Assembly (NCBI RefSeq): GCF_947387515.1
Contig: NZ_CANDOB010000003.1
Span: 62,001 to 126,000, forward strand
DNA: 64,000 bases
Source: Alkalihalobacillus sp. CinArs1
GTDB lineage: Bacteria > Bacillota > Bacilli > Bacillales > Guptibacillaceae
Direction: 5' to 3'
Shown: piece after piece, positions 8,626-17,387 of the stretch
Layout: each line of letters opens with the position of its first letter
How positions within the stretch are numbered: the first letter of the stretch is position 1
The notes under the pieces: generated by a model
What the model was told of the DNA's origin: nothing
Databases searched by the model: none
Seen by the model: only the letters and a program-made list of their open reading frames with translations
Made by a program: the position numbers and the translations under genes

Positions 8626-8643
8626 TATCTCGAATTAAAGATA
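8626..8643. promoter_or_regulatory. MhqR-type operator
   Basis: TATCTCGAATTAAAGATA has TATCT/AGATA arms and a CGAATTAA centre. It agrees well with the MhqR binding site described for B. subtilis mhqNOP, mhqED and azoR2 (recalled consensus tATCTcgaAtTCgAGATa). It lies directly over the predicted start point, where a MarR-type repressor would block transcription. The symmetry extends outward (TCAAA/TTTGA). The mhqR gene is not in the window. Confidence 0.8.
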
Positions 8644-8712
8644 ATTTGAAGATTAATTGATTCAAATAAAGGGAATCATTGCAACCATAACTAGTAAAGG
8701 AGAATGTTTACT

Positions 8713-9660
8713 ATGAAGCATACAACTGGAATACATCATATAACGGCTATTGTAGGAAACCCTCAAGAAAATGTTGATTTCTATAGCGGCGTATTAGGTT
8801 TACGTTTAGTTAAAAAAACTGTAAACTTCGATGATCCTGGTACTTATCACTTGTATTTTGGTAATGAGGAAGGAGCACCTGGCACGATCATGACATTCTT
8901 CCCGTGGTCAAATGCGCACCAAGGCAGGATAGGGTCCGGGCAAGTAGGTGTTACGAGTTTTGTCATTCCAGAAGGAAGCTTAGCTTTCTGGAAACAGCGA
9001 TTAGATAAATTTAATGTCACAAACAGTGAACGAATTAGATTTGGTGAGCGTGTATTAGAGTTTGATGATCCACATGGGTTACATCTTGAACTCGTTGAAC
9101 GAGAAGAAGGTGAACGGAACACATGGAGCTTTGGAGGTGTCGATTCTTCACATGCAATAAAAGGATTTGGAGGTGCCACACTTCTTTCAGGTCACCCTGA
9201 AGCTACAAATAAGGTATTGGAAGAAGTACTCGGGTTTAAACGAGTGGCTGAAGAAGGAGACTTTGTTAGATTTAAATCGAGCGGCACGATAGGAAACACC
9301 GTAGATGTAAAGAAAACAAGGCTCCAAGCAGGGTCACTCGGTTCTGGTACAGTTCATCATATTGCTTGGCGAGCAAATGATTTTGAAGATCATGAATCTT
9401 GGAGAACACATATCGAAGAGAAAGGATACAAACCTACGTCTGTAATCGATCGACAATATTTCAATGCGATTTACTTTAGAGAGGAAGGCGGCATACTATT
9501 TGAAATCGCTACTGACCCTCCAGGTTTTGCAAGAGATGAAGACCCAACAGAAATGGGGAAAAACCTTCTCTTGCCTCCATGGTTAGAAGAGAAAAGGACG
9601 CAGATTGAACGTGTATTAGAACCAGCTGAATCTAGAGTACTGGAAGGTGATGAAGTATGA
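8713..9660 (+). CDS. mhqE: ring-cleaving dioxygenase, glyoxalase/VOC family, MhqE/MhqO-like
   Basis: This is a 315-residue protein of two paired vicinal-oxygen-chelate modules. The first opens with GIHHITAIVGNPQENVDFY and the second contains GTVHHIAWRANDFEDH. Metal ligands are probably the His of GIHHIT, the His of GTVHHIA and the Glu of ILFEIATDP. B. subtilis MhqA/E/O proteins are thought to degrade hydroquinones and related electrophiles. ATG 8713 is chosen because AAAGGAG at 8696-8702 nearly touches the alternative ATG at 8704. It overlaps mhqD by 4 nt and sits behind an MhqR operator, both supporting the name. Confidence 0.85.
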   Translation: MKHTTGIHHITAIVGNPQENVDFYSGVLGLRLVKKTVNFDDPGTYHLYFGNEEGAPGTIMTFFPWSNAHQGRIGSGQVGVTSFVIPEGSLAFWKQRLDKFNVTNSERIRFGERVLEFDDPHGLHLELVEREEGERNTWSFGGVDSSHAIKGFGGATLLSGHPEATNKVLEEVLGFKRVAEEGDFVRFKSSGTIGNTVDVKKTRLQAGSLGSGTVHHIAWRANDFEDHESWRTHIEEKGYKPTSVIDRQYFNAIYFREEGGILFEIATDPPGFARDEDPTEMGKNLLLPPWLEEKRTQIERVLEPAESRVLEGDEV

Positions 9661-10256
9661 AACACATCTTTAAACAAGGTGACTCAACGAAGCCAACACT
9701 GCTGCTCCTACATGGAACAGGTGGTACAGAAGAAGATCTTGTACCACTCGCAAACCTCATAGCACCAGAGAACTCCTATTTAAGTGTAAGAGGAAACGTG
9801 TCTGAGAACGGGATGCCAAGGTTTTTCAAAAGACTAGCTGAAGGCGTTTTTGACGAAAAAGACTTAGTAGAGCGTACAAAAGAATTAAACGATTTTATTA
9901 CCGATGCTTCAAAGAAATACGGTTTTGATCGAGATAACGTGATCGCGATCGGATATTCAAACGGAGCGAATATTGCCGGAAGCTTACTACTTCATGATAG
10001 CAATTCTCTAAGAGCAGCGATCTTACATCACCCTATGGTTCCGATTCGTGGTTTGACATCCGATTTAACCAATACACCGATCTTTATCGGTGCAGGAGAA
10101 AATGATCCAATTTGTTCATCAGAAGAAACGGTCGAATTGAAGAACATTCTTACAGAGGCAGGAGCAGACGTAACCGTTCACTGGGAGAGGATGGGCCACC
10201 AACTGACAAAACAAGAGGTCGAGGAAGCGGCTCGATGGTATAATTCTAAATTCTAA
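9657..10256 (+). CDS. mhqD: MhqD-like carboxylesterase (alpha/beta hydrolase)
   Basis: A 199-residue cytosolic esterase of the phospholipase/carboxylesterase fold. The oxyanion-hole segment is LLHGTGG (residues 17-23). The nucleophile is Ser101 in GYSNG, and the other triad residues are probably Asp150 (GAGENDPIC) and His181 (RMGHQL). Its ATGA overlap with mhqE shows translational coupling. B. subtilis mhqED has the same gene pair and belongs to the quinone-responsive MhqR regulon, so a role in handling quinone or diamide stress products is inferred. The true substrate is unknown. A terminator follows at once. Confidence 0.85.
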   Translation: MKHIFKQGDSTKPTLLLLHGTGGTEEDLVPLANLIAPENSYLSVRGNVSENGMPRFFKRLAEGVFDEKDLVERTKELNDFITDASKKYGFDRDNVIAIGYSNGANIAGSLLLHDSNSLRAAILHHPMVPIRGLTSDLTNTPIFIGAGENDPICSSEETVELKNILTEAGADVTVHWERMGHQLTKQEVEEAARWYNSKF

Positions 10257-10284
10257 AAAAAGCAGTCTGCCGACTGCTTTTTTT
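10255..10284 (+). terminator. Rho-independent terminator after mhqD
   Basis: AAAAAAAGCAGTC/GACTGCTTTTTTT stem with a TGCC loop, starting at the mhqD stop codon; ends the mhqED operon. Confidence 0.85.
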
Positions 10285-10366
10285 AACTAACTACTTTTAC
10301 CTCTTTTTGTCCTCTTCTATTTAGACATTTTATTGTATGATAGTTAGATAGAAAAGAGGTTAGAAC

Positions 10367-11134
10367 ATGATCTATACTACAGCAGGAAGACCTACCTCTT
10401 CCTCCATAGAAGAAGCAAAACGATTAGCACATACTTATAATGGTCATTACATAAATAGAAGAAAACGTTCCGTAAACGAACTTTTAAACGAGACTCAACA
10501 ACCAATCCTCGTAGTTGGAAATAACAAGTTAGTTTTATATGTAGATAGCAGAGAGCCGATCTTCTTTCACCCAAACTCCGCTATGTTCCGCTGCAAGTCC
10601 CTTATGAAAGGAAATAGCGATCCATTTGTTGAAGCTTGTGGATTAAGAGAAGGAATGAGCTTACTGGACTGCACAGCAGGACTAGCTTCAGATAGTATCG
10701 TAGGGAGCTTAGCAACGGGCTCGAGTGGCATGGTAGATGCATGCGAGGGTTCATTACTTGGAATTTTACTCCAAGAAGGGTTGAAGAAGTGGAAGACGGG
10801 TAACGAACAAATAGACGCGGCGATGAGCAGAGTATCGATAACGTTAAAAAGATATGAAGAAGTATTGCCTACCATTCCAGATAACGCCTATGACGTGGTT
10901 TACTTTGACCCTATGTTTGAAGAGACGATCCTTCAGTCTGACGGTGTACAAGGCATTCGAAACGTAGCGATATACGATGATTTAACGATTGAGATGGTAA
11001 AAGAAGCGAAACGCGTAGCAAGGAAAAGGATCGTACTTAAAGATTTCTGGAAAAGCGACCGATTCGATCAACTAGGGTTTGACCAGCAAATCCGAAAAAC
11101 TTCAAAGTTTCATTACGGAATTATAGAACTATAG
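10367..11134 (+). CDS. class I SAM-dependent methyltransferase, RsmJ-like fold
   Basis: This 255-residue cytoplasmic protein has a Rossmann methyltransferase core. SLLDCTAGLASDSI (near residues 99-112) is the SAM-binding motif I, and VVYFDPMFEET resembles the DPMF catalytic loop of the RsmJ 16S rRNA m2G1516 methyltransferase family. The N-terminal 90 residues (TTAGRPTSSSIEEAKRLA) are typical of Gram-positive uncharacterised homologues. An rRNA target is plausible but not shown. ATG 10367 has AAGAGG upstream. The mug gene follows 10 nt downstream with its own ribosome site, so the two probably form an operon concerned with nucleic acids. Confidence 0.75.
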   Translation: MIYTTAGRPTSSSIEEAKRLAHTYNGHYINRRKRSVNELLNETQQPILVVGNNKLVLYVDSREPIFFHPNSAMFRCKSLMKGNSDPFVEACGLREGMSLLDCTAGLASDSIVGSLATGSSGMVDACEGSLLGILLQEGLKKWKTGNEQIDAAMSRVSITLKRYEEVLPTIPDNAYDVVYFDPMFEETILQSDGVQGIRNVAIYDDLTIEMVKEAKRVARKRIVLKDFWKSDRFDQLGFDQQIRKTSKFHYGIIEL

Positions 11135-11144
11135 GAGGGGTGCT

Positions 11145-11633
11145 ATGCTTCCCGATCACCTTGATATGAACTTACAAATCATTTTCATAGGTTTTAACCC
11201 TGGGCTTAAATCAGAAGAAGTAGGGCATCATTATGCAAACCCTACGAATCGGTTTTACTCAGTATTATACCGTTCAGGATTAACAGACCGGCAGCTAAAG
11301 CCAGAAGAAGACGGTCGATTGCTTCGATACGGATATGGTTTGACAAACATTGTTGATCGACCGACAAGAGGTGTTAAAGAATTAACGACTGAGGACTACA
11401 ACCGAGGCAGAAAACAGCTCCTCAAAAAAATTAAGCTGTATCGACCAAGAATAAATTGTTTCGTTGGCAAAGGTGTATACCAAAAGTTTTCAGGAATTAA
11501 AAAAGTGAGTTGGGGGTTTCAACAGCATAATCAGGTTGAAGGCACAAGAGATTTCGTCGCTCCTTCAACAAGTGGTCTCGTCAGGATGAGTCTTGAAGAA
11601 CTCGTTGATATTTATAAGCAGCTAAAGAAATAA
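11145..11633 (+). CDS. mug: mismatch-specific DNA glycosylase, Mug/TDG family
   Basis: A 162-residue uracil-DNA glycosylase superfamily member. Motif 1, IGFNPGLKSE, carries the Asn of the GINPG loop. NPTNRFY and VGKGVYQKF follow, and PSTSGLVRMS near the C-terminus corresponds to the helix-intercalating NPSG loop. Mug excises uracil, thymine or ethenocytosine opposite guanine. The strong AGGAGGGG site sets the ATG at 11145. The gene is likely co-transcribed with the methyltransferase upstream and ends at a terminator overlapping the stop. Confidence 0.88.
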   Translation: MLPDHLDMNLQIIFIGFNPGLKSEEVGHHYANPTNRFYSVLYRSGLTDRQLKPEEDGRLLRYGYGLTNIVDRPTRGVKELTTEDYNRGRKQLLKKIKLYRPRINCFVGKGVYQKFSGIKKVSWGFQQHNQVEGTRDFVAPSTSGLVRMSLEELVDIYKQLKK

Positions 11634-11657
11634 CGCGTCCAAATCGGACGCGTTTTT
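11633..11657. terminator. terminator between convergent mug and yojO
   Basis: ACGCGTCC-AAATC-GGACGCGT with TTTTT on the plus side. It lies between convergent genes and may act in both directions. Confidence 0.8.
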
Positions 11658-11662
11658 GATAA

Positions 11663-13540
11663 CTATACAAATCGTAATAACAAGCGTTTTAACAGTGGTG
11701 TGAGGTAAGCAGGAATATCTTGAGCAGAAGGAATGACAAGGCTTTGCGTTCCATAGATGTTCTTCATCGTGTTTTTTTCTTTCTCCTGTGGTTCACCATT
11801 TGAAAGAAAGACACCGATCACTTCAATCCCTTGCTTCCTAGTGTTGTTAACTGCTTCATGCGTGTCGATAATTCCATTTTCACTATAATCATAAGCAGAA
11901 GGCTCGCCATCTGTGAAGACGATGAGAATCTTATGCTTTTCATGACGGCTCTGTAGTTCCTGAGCGGCTTTACGAATCGCATAGCCATCACGATTATCTT
12001 CCTCTGGTTCGAGCTGCATAATAGCAGGACCTACATTAGGAAGAGTAGAGCGGTTGTAGTCGATCACGTTAAAAAGAGTGTTCGGCTGCTGTTCATCATC
12101 TGCTTCAAACGCATCTTCATAAAATCCCGTAATCGAGTGTTTGATATCAAGCCCCTTCAGCGTCTCGTGAAACAGCGTGATGCCAAGCCGTGTTTCTTCC
12201 ATTTTGTCATACATAGAAGCAGAACAATCGACTAGGAGAGAGAAAGTCACATCAAGCTTCGTGCTAGGTGCATTCTTCTTATAGAATAATCTTGGGTTCT
12301 TATCTGTGACTAGTCTAAGGAGTTTTCTGTTCAATCGCCCAAAGTGTAGATCACTTCGTGGAGCGATCTGTTTCTGTTCGATCGTTTTTTGAATAGCACT
12401 TCTTAGTGATTTCTCAGCATACTGGATTTCACCTTTAGCAGTACGATACGCTGCCTTTTCATCTTCAGTAGGTTTTTCTGATTCTCGTTGTTGTTCTTTG
12501 ACGAATTTGTTTGCTTCTCCAAGCGGTGCTTCTTTTGAAGATGAGGCGGTATTATTGTTTTTCAAAATCTCTTCCTCATCAAACTGACTTCCTTCAGACT
12601 GTTTAGAAGCACCTTGTACACTAACAAAGGCTTGATCTCCAGACTCTTCTTTACGCTCACCTTCACCGATGAGATCTGATTTCGCACCTTCTTCTAGATC
12701 GAACTGAAGAAAATTAGAACCTTCTTGCTCTTGTTCTTCATGCCAAGTATTCAACTCTTCATCATGAGACTCTTTGTCTTCATTATCGCTCGTTTCTAGT
12801 GTGTCCTCATTTTTGAGCTCTGGAGCTTGCTCTTCCGTGACAATTTCAGGTTTAGAAGACTTTCCATACATCGTGAGGTACTCGGTTGTCATATCCTTCA
12901 AATCTCCGCTCAATTCATCAGAAAACAGTTCAGCGAGTTTAGCCACATCCGCAGTACTCCCTGCTTTGTTTATTTCAGTAATCATATGCCTGATATAAGG
13001 TTTATAAGGCGATAAGTGGTCGTTCAATGCGACTGGTTTGCCGATTGCTTGAAGGTAGATTGCACAGAAAAGCGCATCAAGATGCTGCTGCTGTCGAACG
13101 TGGACTTCCATTCTTCCTCTAAATCGCTTCTGAAATAAACGTTTTCTCGTTTCAAAAGCGTAAGCCGTTCCAGGTCTTCTATTAATACAAATCGCTTCTA
13201 GACGTATATCTTCTAGAAGAGAAAACAATTGCTTACGAAATAGCGGATATGATCGATTGTGTAGGTTGAAAAGATACTTGTCGACTTCCACATAATCGGT
13301 ATTGTGTACATTACCGAGTGAGCGTAAGTATACATCGCTCTTCATTCCATCAAACTGCGAACCATCAAAAATATCGTTCCAGTAATGGCTCACTGTCACT
13401 AAGCTTTCTTCAGGCCTATAGTAAGAATGAAAGGCAAATTGCACATCAATTTCGCTGTTACTCAAGGTTTCTGCTAGGTCAGATAGTGAAAGATGCAGAA
13501 AAGGATCCGTCTGATTCTCAGCAAAATTTAAAAACTTCAT
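11663..13540 (-). CDS. yojO: YojO, VWA-domain protein (NorD/CobT-like)
   Basis: This 625-residue cytoplasmic protein has a helical N-terminal domain and a long acidic, Glu/Ser-rich linker (about residues 215-350, poorly conserved in kind). The C-terminal von Willebrand A domain has MIDAS residues D-C-S-A-S and FTDGEP. It starts immediately after the yojN TAA (TAAATG), so the two are translationally coupled. MoxR-type AAA+ ATPases paired with VWA proteins act as cofactor-insertion or maturation chaperones elsewhere (NorQ/NorD, CbbQ/CbbO, CobS/CobT). The client of YojNO is unknown. Order next to yojF-bshB2 resembles the B. subtilis yoj region. Confidence 0.85.
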   Translation of the reverse strand: MKFLNFAENQTDPFLHLSLSDLAETLSNSEIDVQFAFHSYYRPEESLVTVSHYWNDIFDGSQFDGMKSDVYLRSLGNVHNTDYVEVDKYLFNLHNRSYPLFRKQLFSLLEDIRLEAICINRRPGTAYAFETRKRLFQKRFRGRMEVHVRQQQHLDALFCAIYLQAIGKPVALNDHLSPYKPYIRHMITEINKAGSTADVAKLAELFSDELSGDLKDMTTEYLTMYGKSSKPEIVTEEQAPELKNEDTLETSDNEDKESHDEELNTWHEEQEQEGSNFLQFDLEEGAKSDLIGEGERKEESGDQAFVSVQGASKQSEGSQFDEEEILKNNNTASSSKEAPLGEANKFVKEQQRESEKPTEDEKAAYRTAKGEIQYAEKSLRSAIQKTIEQKQIAPRSDLHFGRLNRKLLRLVTDKNPRLFYKKNAPSTKLDVTFSLLVDCSASMYDKMEETRLGITLFHETLKGLDIKHSITGFYEDAFEADDEQQPNTLFNVIDYNRSTLPNVGPAIMQLEPEEDNRDGYAIRKAAQELQSRHEKHKILIVFTDGEPSAYDYSENGIIDTHEAVNNTRKQGIEVIGVFLSNGEPQEKEKNTMKNIYGTQSLVIPSAQDIPAYLTPLLKRLLLRFV

Positions 13541-14446
13541 TTATATTGTCTCCTGATAGCGACCAAAAATCGTTTCTGCAATGTTTTCAACTGCTGCTTT
13601 TTCCCGTTCATCCTCAAGTTTATCTGTAATCGCCCGTTTGATGGCTCTTCTTGGTTCCATGTAAGTCGTAAGATCACAAGCATCTAGTAAAGAACGGGTA
13701 GAAGCTGCTTCTTCTGAAATCTGACCATCGATTACTTTCGATTGAAGATCAGAAGATAGCGTAACGAAGTGATCGAGTAGGGTTGATTCAGAAAGTAACG
13801 ATTGATCTTGTAGCATCTCTTTAAGGGCTTTACCTTCTAAGTATGGAACCTCGATGACGATGAAACGGTTTTTCAAAGCTTCATTTAGTGGTGCGGTTCC
13901 GATGTAACCTTCGTTGATCGCAGCGATAACGCCAAAGTTTTCTTTTGCTCTAACCGTTTCTCCTGTGAAAGGATTCAATACCATTCGTCTATAATCGAGT
14001 ACTCCGTTCAGAATCGGTAGTGTTTCCGCTTTAGCTGTATTTATTTCATCGATATAGAGTAGCTGTCCTTTCTTCATCGCGTTTTCAACAGGTCCAGGCA
14101 CAAACGTAATATGAGCATTGTTCTGATCGTCATAAGACAATGTCTTATATCCTAGGAGTGCTTCAGCATCTAAATCAACTGAACAGTTGATCGAATACAT
14201 CGGTTGGTTGAACATGTAGCTGATGAGCTCTGCGAGTTTTGTTTTACCAGCACCAGTCGGACCTTTTAATAGAACATTTTTTCCTAGAATCAATGCTGTT
14301 ACTGCGTCCTTTACGATTGATGAGTCAGGGGCTGTATAGCCTTTTGAACCTATTAAATAGGAGTCGGTATCGCTCGCTTCTTTTTGTCGTTTTTCAATTC
14401 TTTCTTTTATTTCATTCGGGATGTTATATTCTTCATTGATATTCAT
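13541..14446 (-). CDS. yojN: YojN, MoxR-family AAA+ ATPase
   Basis: A 301-residue AAA+ ATPase. Walker A is LKGPTGAGKTKLAE and Walker B LLYIDEINTAKAE. A pore-type segment and the sensor region GVIAAINEGYIG follow, and then an arginine-rich lid with EPRRAIKRAI. It resembles NorQ/CbbQ-type MoxR proteins that remodel a target with a VWA partner, here YojO directly downstream. ATG 14446 has GGAGGG 7 nt upstream; the in-frame ATG at 14482 has no comparable site. It is divergent from yojF. Confidence 0.87.
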   Translation of the reverse strand: MNINEEYNIPNEIKERIEKRQKEASDTDSYLIGSKGYTAPDSSIVKDAVTALILGKNVLLKGPTGAGKTKLAELISYMFNQPMYSINCSVDLDAEALLGYKTLSYDDQNNAHITFVPGPVENAMKKGQLLYIDEINTAKAETLPILNGVLDYRRMVLNPFTGETVRAKENFGVIAAINEGYIGTAPLNEALKNRFIVIEVPYLEGKALKEMLQDQSLLSESTLLDHFVTLSSDLQSKVIDGQISEEAASTRSLLDACDLTTYMEPRRAIKRAITDKLEDEREKAAVENIAETIFGRYQETI

Positions 14447-14558
14447 TGCCGTTCCCTCCGCATAAATCAATTTCGCATACATTCAACAGTTAACTATAAC
14501 GGAATAAAACCTATCTTGTCTAATAACACCTTTTTGCAAACTGTCGATTGTGTATCGT

Positions 14559-14587
14559 TTTACCGTAAAGAAGAGATGAGCTATACT
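14559..14587 (+). promoter_or_regulatory. possible promoter of yojF-bshB2
   Basis: TTTACC (14559-14564), a 17-nt spacer and TATACT (14582-14587) lie 38 nt before the yojF start. The -35 is weak. Confidence 0.4.
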
Positions 14588-14625
14588 AGTTTTAGTTAAT
14601 CTGCCTTAAAAAAGGAGCAAATGTC

Positions 14626-14970
14626 ATGAAGGCAATACAAATAGAACATGTACAAGAACTACTTGAAAAATTTGAGAATCAACAAATATATCTGCACCTT
14701 GAAACGACGAGTGGTGCCTATGCAGCACAAAATAAAGAAAAACTATCTGTCGGTGCATATATAAGGAACGGTTCTGTTCGATTTACAAACGTTAAGATCG
14801 CAGGAGCAGGTCCTTACAGAATCGGTTTTAAATTAGATGAAGGATGGATGTATGCTGAAGGGTTAACAGACTATCAACTCGATAATAAAGGAAGACTTCT
14901 GATGGCTGGTCACGATGATAGCGGACGATTAGCTATTGCTGTTCAACTCAGCCATACACCGTTCGAATAA
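14626..14970 (+). CDS. yojF: YojF family protein (DUF1806)
   Basis: A 114-residue soluble beta-rich protein that closely follows B. subtilis YojF, including LHLETTSGAYA, GPYRIGFKLDEGW and GRLLMAGHD. No enzymatic motif is visible. It sits 14 nt upstream of bshB2, the same pair as B. subtilis yojF-yojG, so a supporting role in bacillithiol metabolism is plausible but unproven. The start has AAAAGGAGC upstream. Confidence 0.85.
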   Translation: MKAIQIEHVQELLEKFENQQIYLHLETTSGAYAAQNKEKLSVGAYIRNGSVRFTNVKIAGAGPYRIGFKLDEGWMYAEGLTDYQLDNKGRLLMAGHDDSGRLAIAVQLSHTPFE

Positions 14971-14984
14971 GGGGGGGAGAAAAA

Positions 14985-15647
14985 ATGGAAAAGCAAGTAT
15001 TAGTGATATTTCCTCATCCAGATGATGAAGCATTTGGGACAGCCGGGGTTATGACGAAATTTGTTCAAGATGGTGTACCTGTAACCTATGCATGTGCCAC
15101 ACTTGGAGAAATGGGTAGGAACATGGGGAATCCATTTTTCGCAACAAGAGAAACGCTTCCCGAAGTAAGAAAGGAAGAGCTTCTAAATGCTTGTAAAGCG
15201 ATGGGTGTGAAAGACCTTCGTATGCTTGGTTTTAGAGACAAGACGCTAGAATTTGAAGATCCAGAACTTCTTGTCTCGTCGATAGGAAGGTTGATCGACG
15301 AACTACAACCTTCATTAATCATCACATTTTACCCAGGGCATGGCATCCATCCGGATCACGATGCATGCGGGCATGCTGTTGTGGAGGCTGTCAAACGTAT
15401 ACCACATGAAAAGCGACCAACGATTTATGGTTTACCCATCACTCCTGAAAGAGAAGAGGTACTAGGGAAACCCGATCGCGTATTCGATGTAACTGATGTT
15501 ATGGAAACGAAAATAAAAACCATCGAAGCACACAGATCGCAAACGGAAGCGATGGTACCGAGGCTTAAGGATGGCACGCTCGATCTCAATTCTGAGATGT
15601 TAAAGTTCATTAAGCAAGAATCGTTCTGGATCTATCCGATCACATAA
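14985..15647 (+). CDS. bshB2: bacillithiol biosynthesis deacetylase BshB2
   Basis: This 220-residue zinc-dependent LmbE/PIG-L family deacetylase has the metal and catalytic motif PHPDDEAFGTAG (residues 10-21), in which His and Asp bind zinc and the second Asp is the general base. A second ligand lies in HGIHPDHDACGHAV. BshB proteins remove acetyl from N-acetylglucosaminyl malate in bacillithiol synthesis or cleave bacillithiol S-conjugates. BshB2 (YojG) is the paralogue normally paired with YojF, which is the case here. GGGGGGAG sets the start. Confidence 0.88.
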   Translation: MEKQVLVIFPHPDDEAFGTAGVMTKFVQDGVPVTYACATLGEMGRNMGNPFFATRETLPEVRKEELLNACKAMGVKDLRMLGFRDKTLEFEDPELLVSSIGRLIDELQPSLIITFYPGHGIHPDHDACGHAVVEAVKRIPHEKRPTIYGLPITPEREEVLGKPDRVFDVTDVMETKIKTIEAHRSQTEAMVPRLKDGTLDLNSEMLKFIKQESFWIYPIT

Positions 15648-15684
15648 TCTGTTGAGGTTCATATCTATTCGAGCTCGAACATGT

Positions 15685-15690
15685 TATAAT
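15685..15690 (+). promoter_or_regulatory. extended -10 of ykpA
   Basis: TGTTATAAT at 15682-15690 is an extended -10 with consensus hexamer. No good -35 is seen. It lies 40 nt before the ykpA start. Confidence 0.45.
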
Positions 15691-15729
15691 ACCCTGTATA
15701 TTAATTATAGATGGAGGAATACGACCTAA

Positions 15730-17349
15730 ATGATTAACGTTACTGATGTTAGCTTACGGTATGGTGATCGTAAGCTTTTTGAAGATGTAAATATTAAATT
15801 CACTCCGGGCAACTGCTATGGTTTGATCGGAGCGAACGGTGCTGGTAAATCAACTTTCCTTAAAATTCTTTCCGGTGAAGTTGAACCTCAAACTGGAGAC
15901 GTAAGTATGGGGAAAGACGAGCGTCTTGCAGTCTTAAAGCAGAACCACTTTGAGTACGAAGAGTATGAAGTGCTTGATGCGGTTATTATGGGTCATGCTC
16001 GTTTATATGAAGTCATGAAGGAAAAAAATGAGATCTATATGAAAGAAGATTTCTCTGATGAAGATGGCATGAAAGCTGCTGAGCTTGAAGGAGAATTTGC
16101 TGAACTTAACGGTTGGGAAGCAGAATCTGACGCAGCAGTATTGCTAACTGGACTTGGAATTTCAGAAGACCTTCACCATAAGAAGCTCGCAGACTTACCT
16201 GGTTCTGAAAAGGTAAAAGTTTTGCTTGCTCAAGCGCTGTTCGGTTCTCCTGACATCCTTTTACTTGATGAGCCGACGAACAACCTTGATCTTAAAGCGA
16301 TTCAGTGGCTTGAAGAGTTCTTGATCAACTTTGAAAACACGGTTATCGTCGTTTCCCACGACCGTCACTTCTTAAACAAAGTTTGTACGCATATGGCAGA
16401 CCTTGACTTCGGTAAAATCCAGATTTACGTAGGTAACTATGATTTCTGGTATGAGTCTAGTCAGCTTGCTCGTAAGATGAAAGAGGACCAAAACAAGAAG
16501 AAGGAAGAAAAGATTAAAGAACTTCAAGCCTTCGTTGCAAGGTTTAGTGCGAACGCTTCTAAATCAAAGCAAGCAACATCTCGTAAGAAGTTGCTTGATA
16601 AGATCACGCTTGATGACATTAAACCTTCTTCTCGTAAGTATCCTTACGTCGCGTTTACACCAAACCGTGAGATCGGAAACGACCTTCTTGTTGTAGACGG
16701 GTTAACGAAGACGATCGACGGTGTGAAAGTACTAGATAATGTTAGCTTCCGTCTTAACAAGGATGACAAAGTGGCACTTGTTGGTAGAAACGAGATTGCG
16801 AACACAGTACTAATGAAGATTTTGATGGGTGAAATGGAAGCAGATAGCGGTACGTATAAGTGGGGAATCACGACGTCTCAAGCATACTTCCCGAAAGATA
16901 ATTCCGATTACTTTGAAGGACAGGATCTGAACCTTGTAGAATGGTTGAGACAGTATTCTCCTGAAGATCAAACAGAGAGTTTCCTTCGTGGTTTCTTAGG
17001 AAGAATGCTATTCTCAGGTGAGGAAGTTCACAAGAAGGCAAGCGTCCTTTCCGGAGGAGAGAAGGTACGTTGTATGCTTTCTAAAATGATGCTTAGTGGT
17101 TCAAACGTCCTTCTACTTGACGATCCGACGAACCACCTTGATCTAGAATCGATCACGGCACTGAACAATGGTCTCATCAACTTTAAAGGCTCTCTTATCT
17201 TTACGAGTCATGACCATCAGTTCGTCCAAACGATTGCGAACAGAGTAATCGAAATTACTCCAAATGGTGTCATCGATAAAGAATCAACTTACGATGAATA
17301 CCTAGAAGATGAAGCGTTACAAGCTAAAGCTGAGAAAATGTATAATTAA
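15730..17349 (+). CDS. ykpA: ABC-F ribosome-associated ATPase, YkpA/YbiT-like
   Basis: A 539-residue soluble protein with two ABC domains and no membrane segments. NBD1 has a good Walker A (GANGAGKST, Lys40) and Walker B (LLLDEPTNNLD), but a signature degenerate to LPGSEK. A charged P-site-tRNA-interaction-type linker follows (about residues 240-310). NBD2 has a good LSGGEKVR signature, but its P-loop reads GRNEIANT (residues 352-359) without lysine, and Walker B reads LLLDDPTNHLD with Asp465 where the catalytic Glu is expected. ABC-F proteins act on ribosomes in translation or antibiotic resistance; B. subtilis YkpA is the nearest recognised relative. Confidence 0.88.
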   Translation: MINVTDVSLRYGDRKLFEDVNIKFTPGNCYGLIGANGAGKSTFLKILSGEVEPQTGDVSMGKDERLAVLKQNHFEYEEYEVLDAVIMGHARLYEVMKEKNEIYMKEDFSDEDGMKAAELEGEFAELNGWEAESDAAVLLTGLGISEDLHHKKLADLPGSEKVKVLLAQALFGSPDILLLDEPTNNLDLKAIQWLEEFLINFENTVIVVSHDRHFLNKVCTHMADLDFGKIQIYVGNYDFWYESSQLARKMKEDQNKKKEEKIKELQAFVARFSANASKSKQATSRKKLLDKITLDDIKPSSRKYPYVAFTPNREIGNDLLVVDGLTKTIDGVKVLDNVSFRLNKDDKVALVGRNEIANTVLMKILMGEMEADSGTYKWGITTSQAYFPKDNSDYFEGQDLNLVEWLRQYSPEDQTESFLRGFLGRMLFSGEEVHKKASVLSGGEKVRCMLSKMMLSGSNVLLLDDPTNHLDLESITALNNGLINFKGSLIFTSHDHQFVQTIANRVIEITPNGVIDKESTYDEYLEDEALQAKAEKMYN

Positions 17350-17355
17350 AACAGA

Positions 17356-17387
17356 AATGCGTCCCGAATTCGGGACGCATTTTTTTA
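17356..17387. terminator. terminator between convergent ykpA and MATE gene
   Basis: ATGCGTCCCG-AATT-CGGGACGCAT stem with seven T residues on the plus side. It touches the stop codon of the convergent MATE gene at 17385. Confidence 0.85.
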
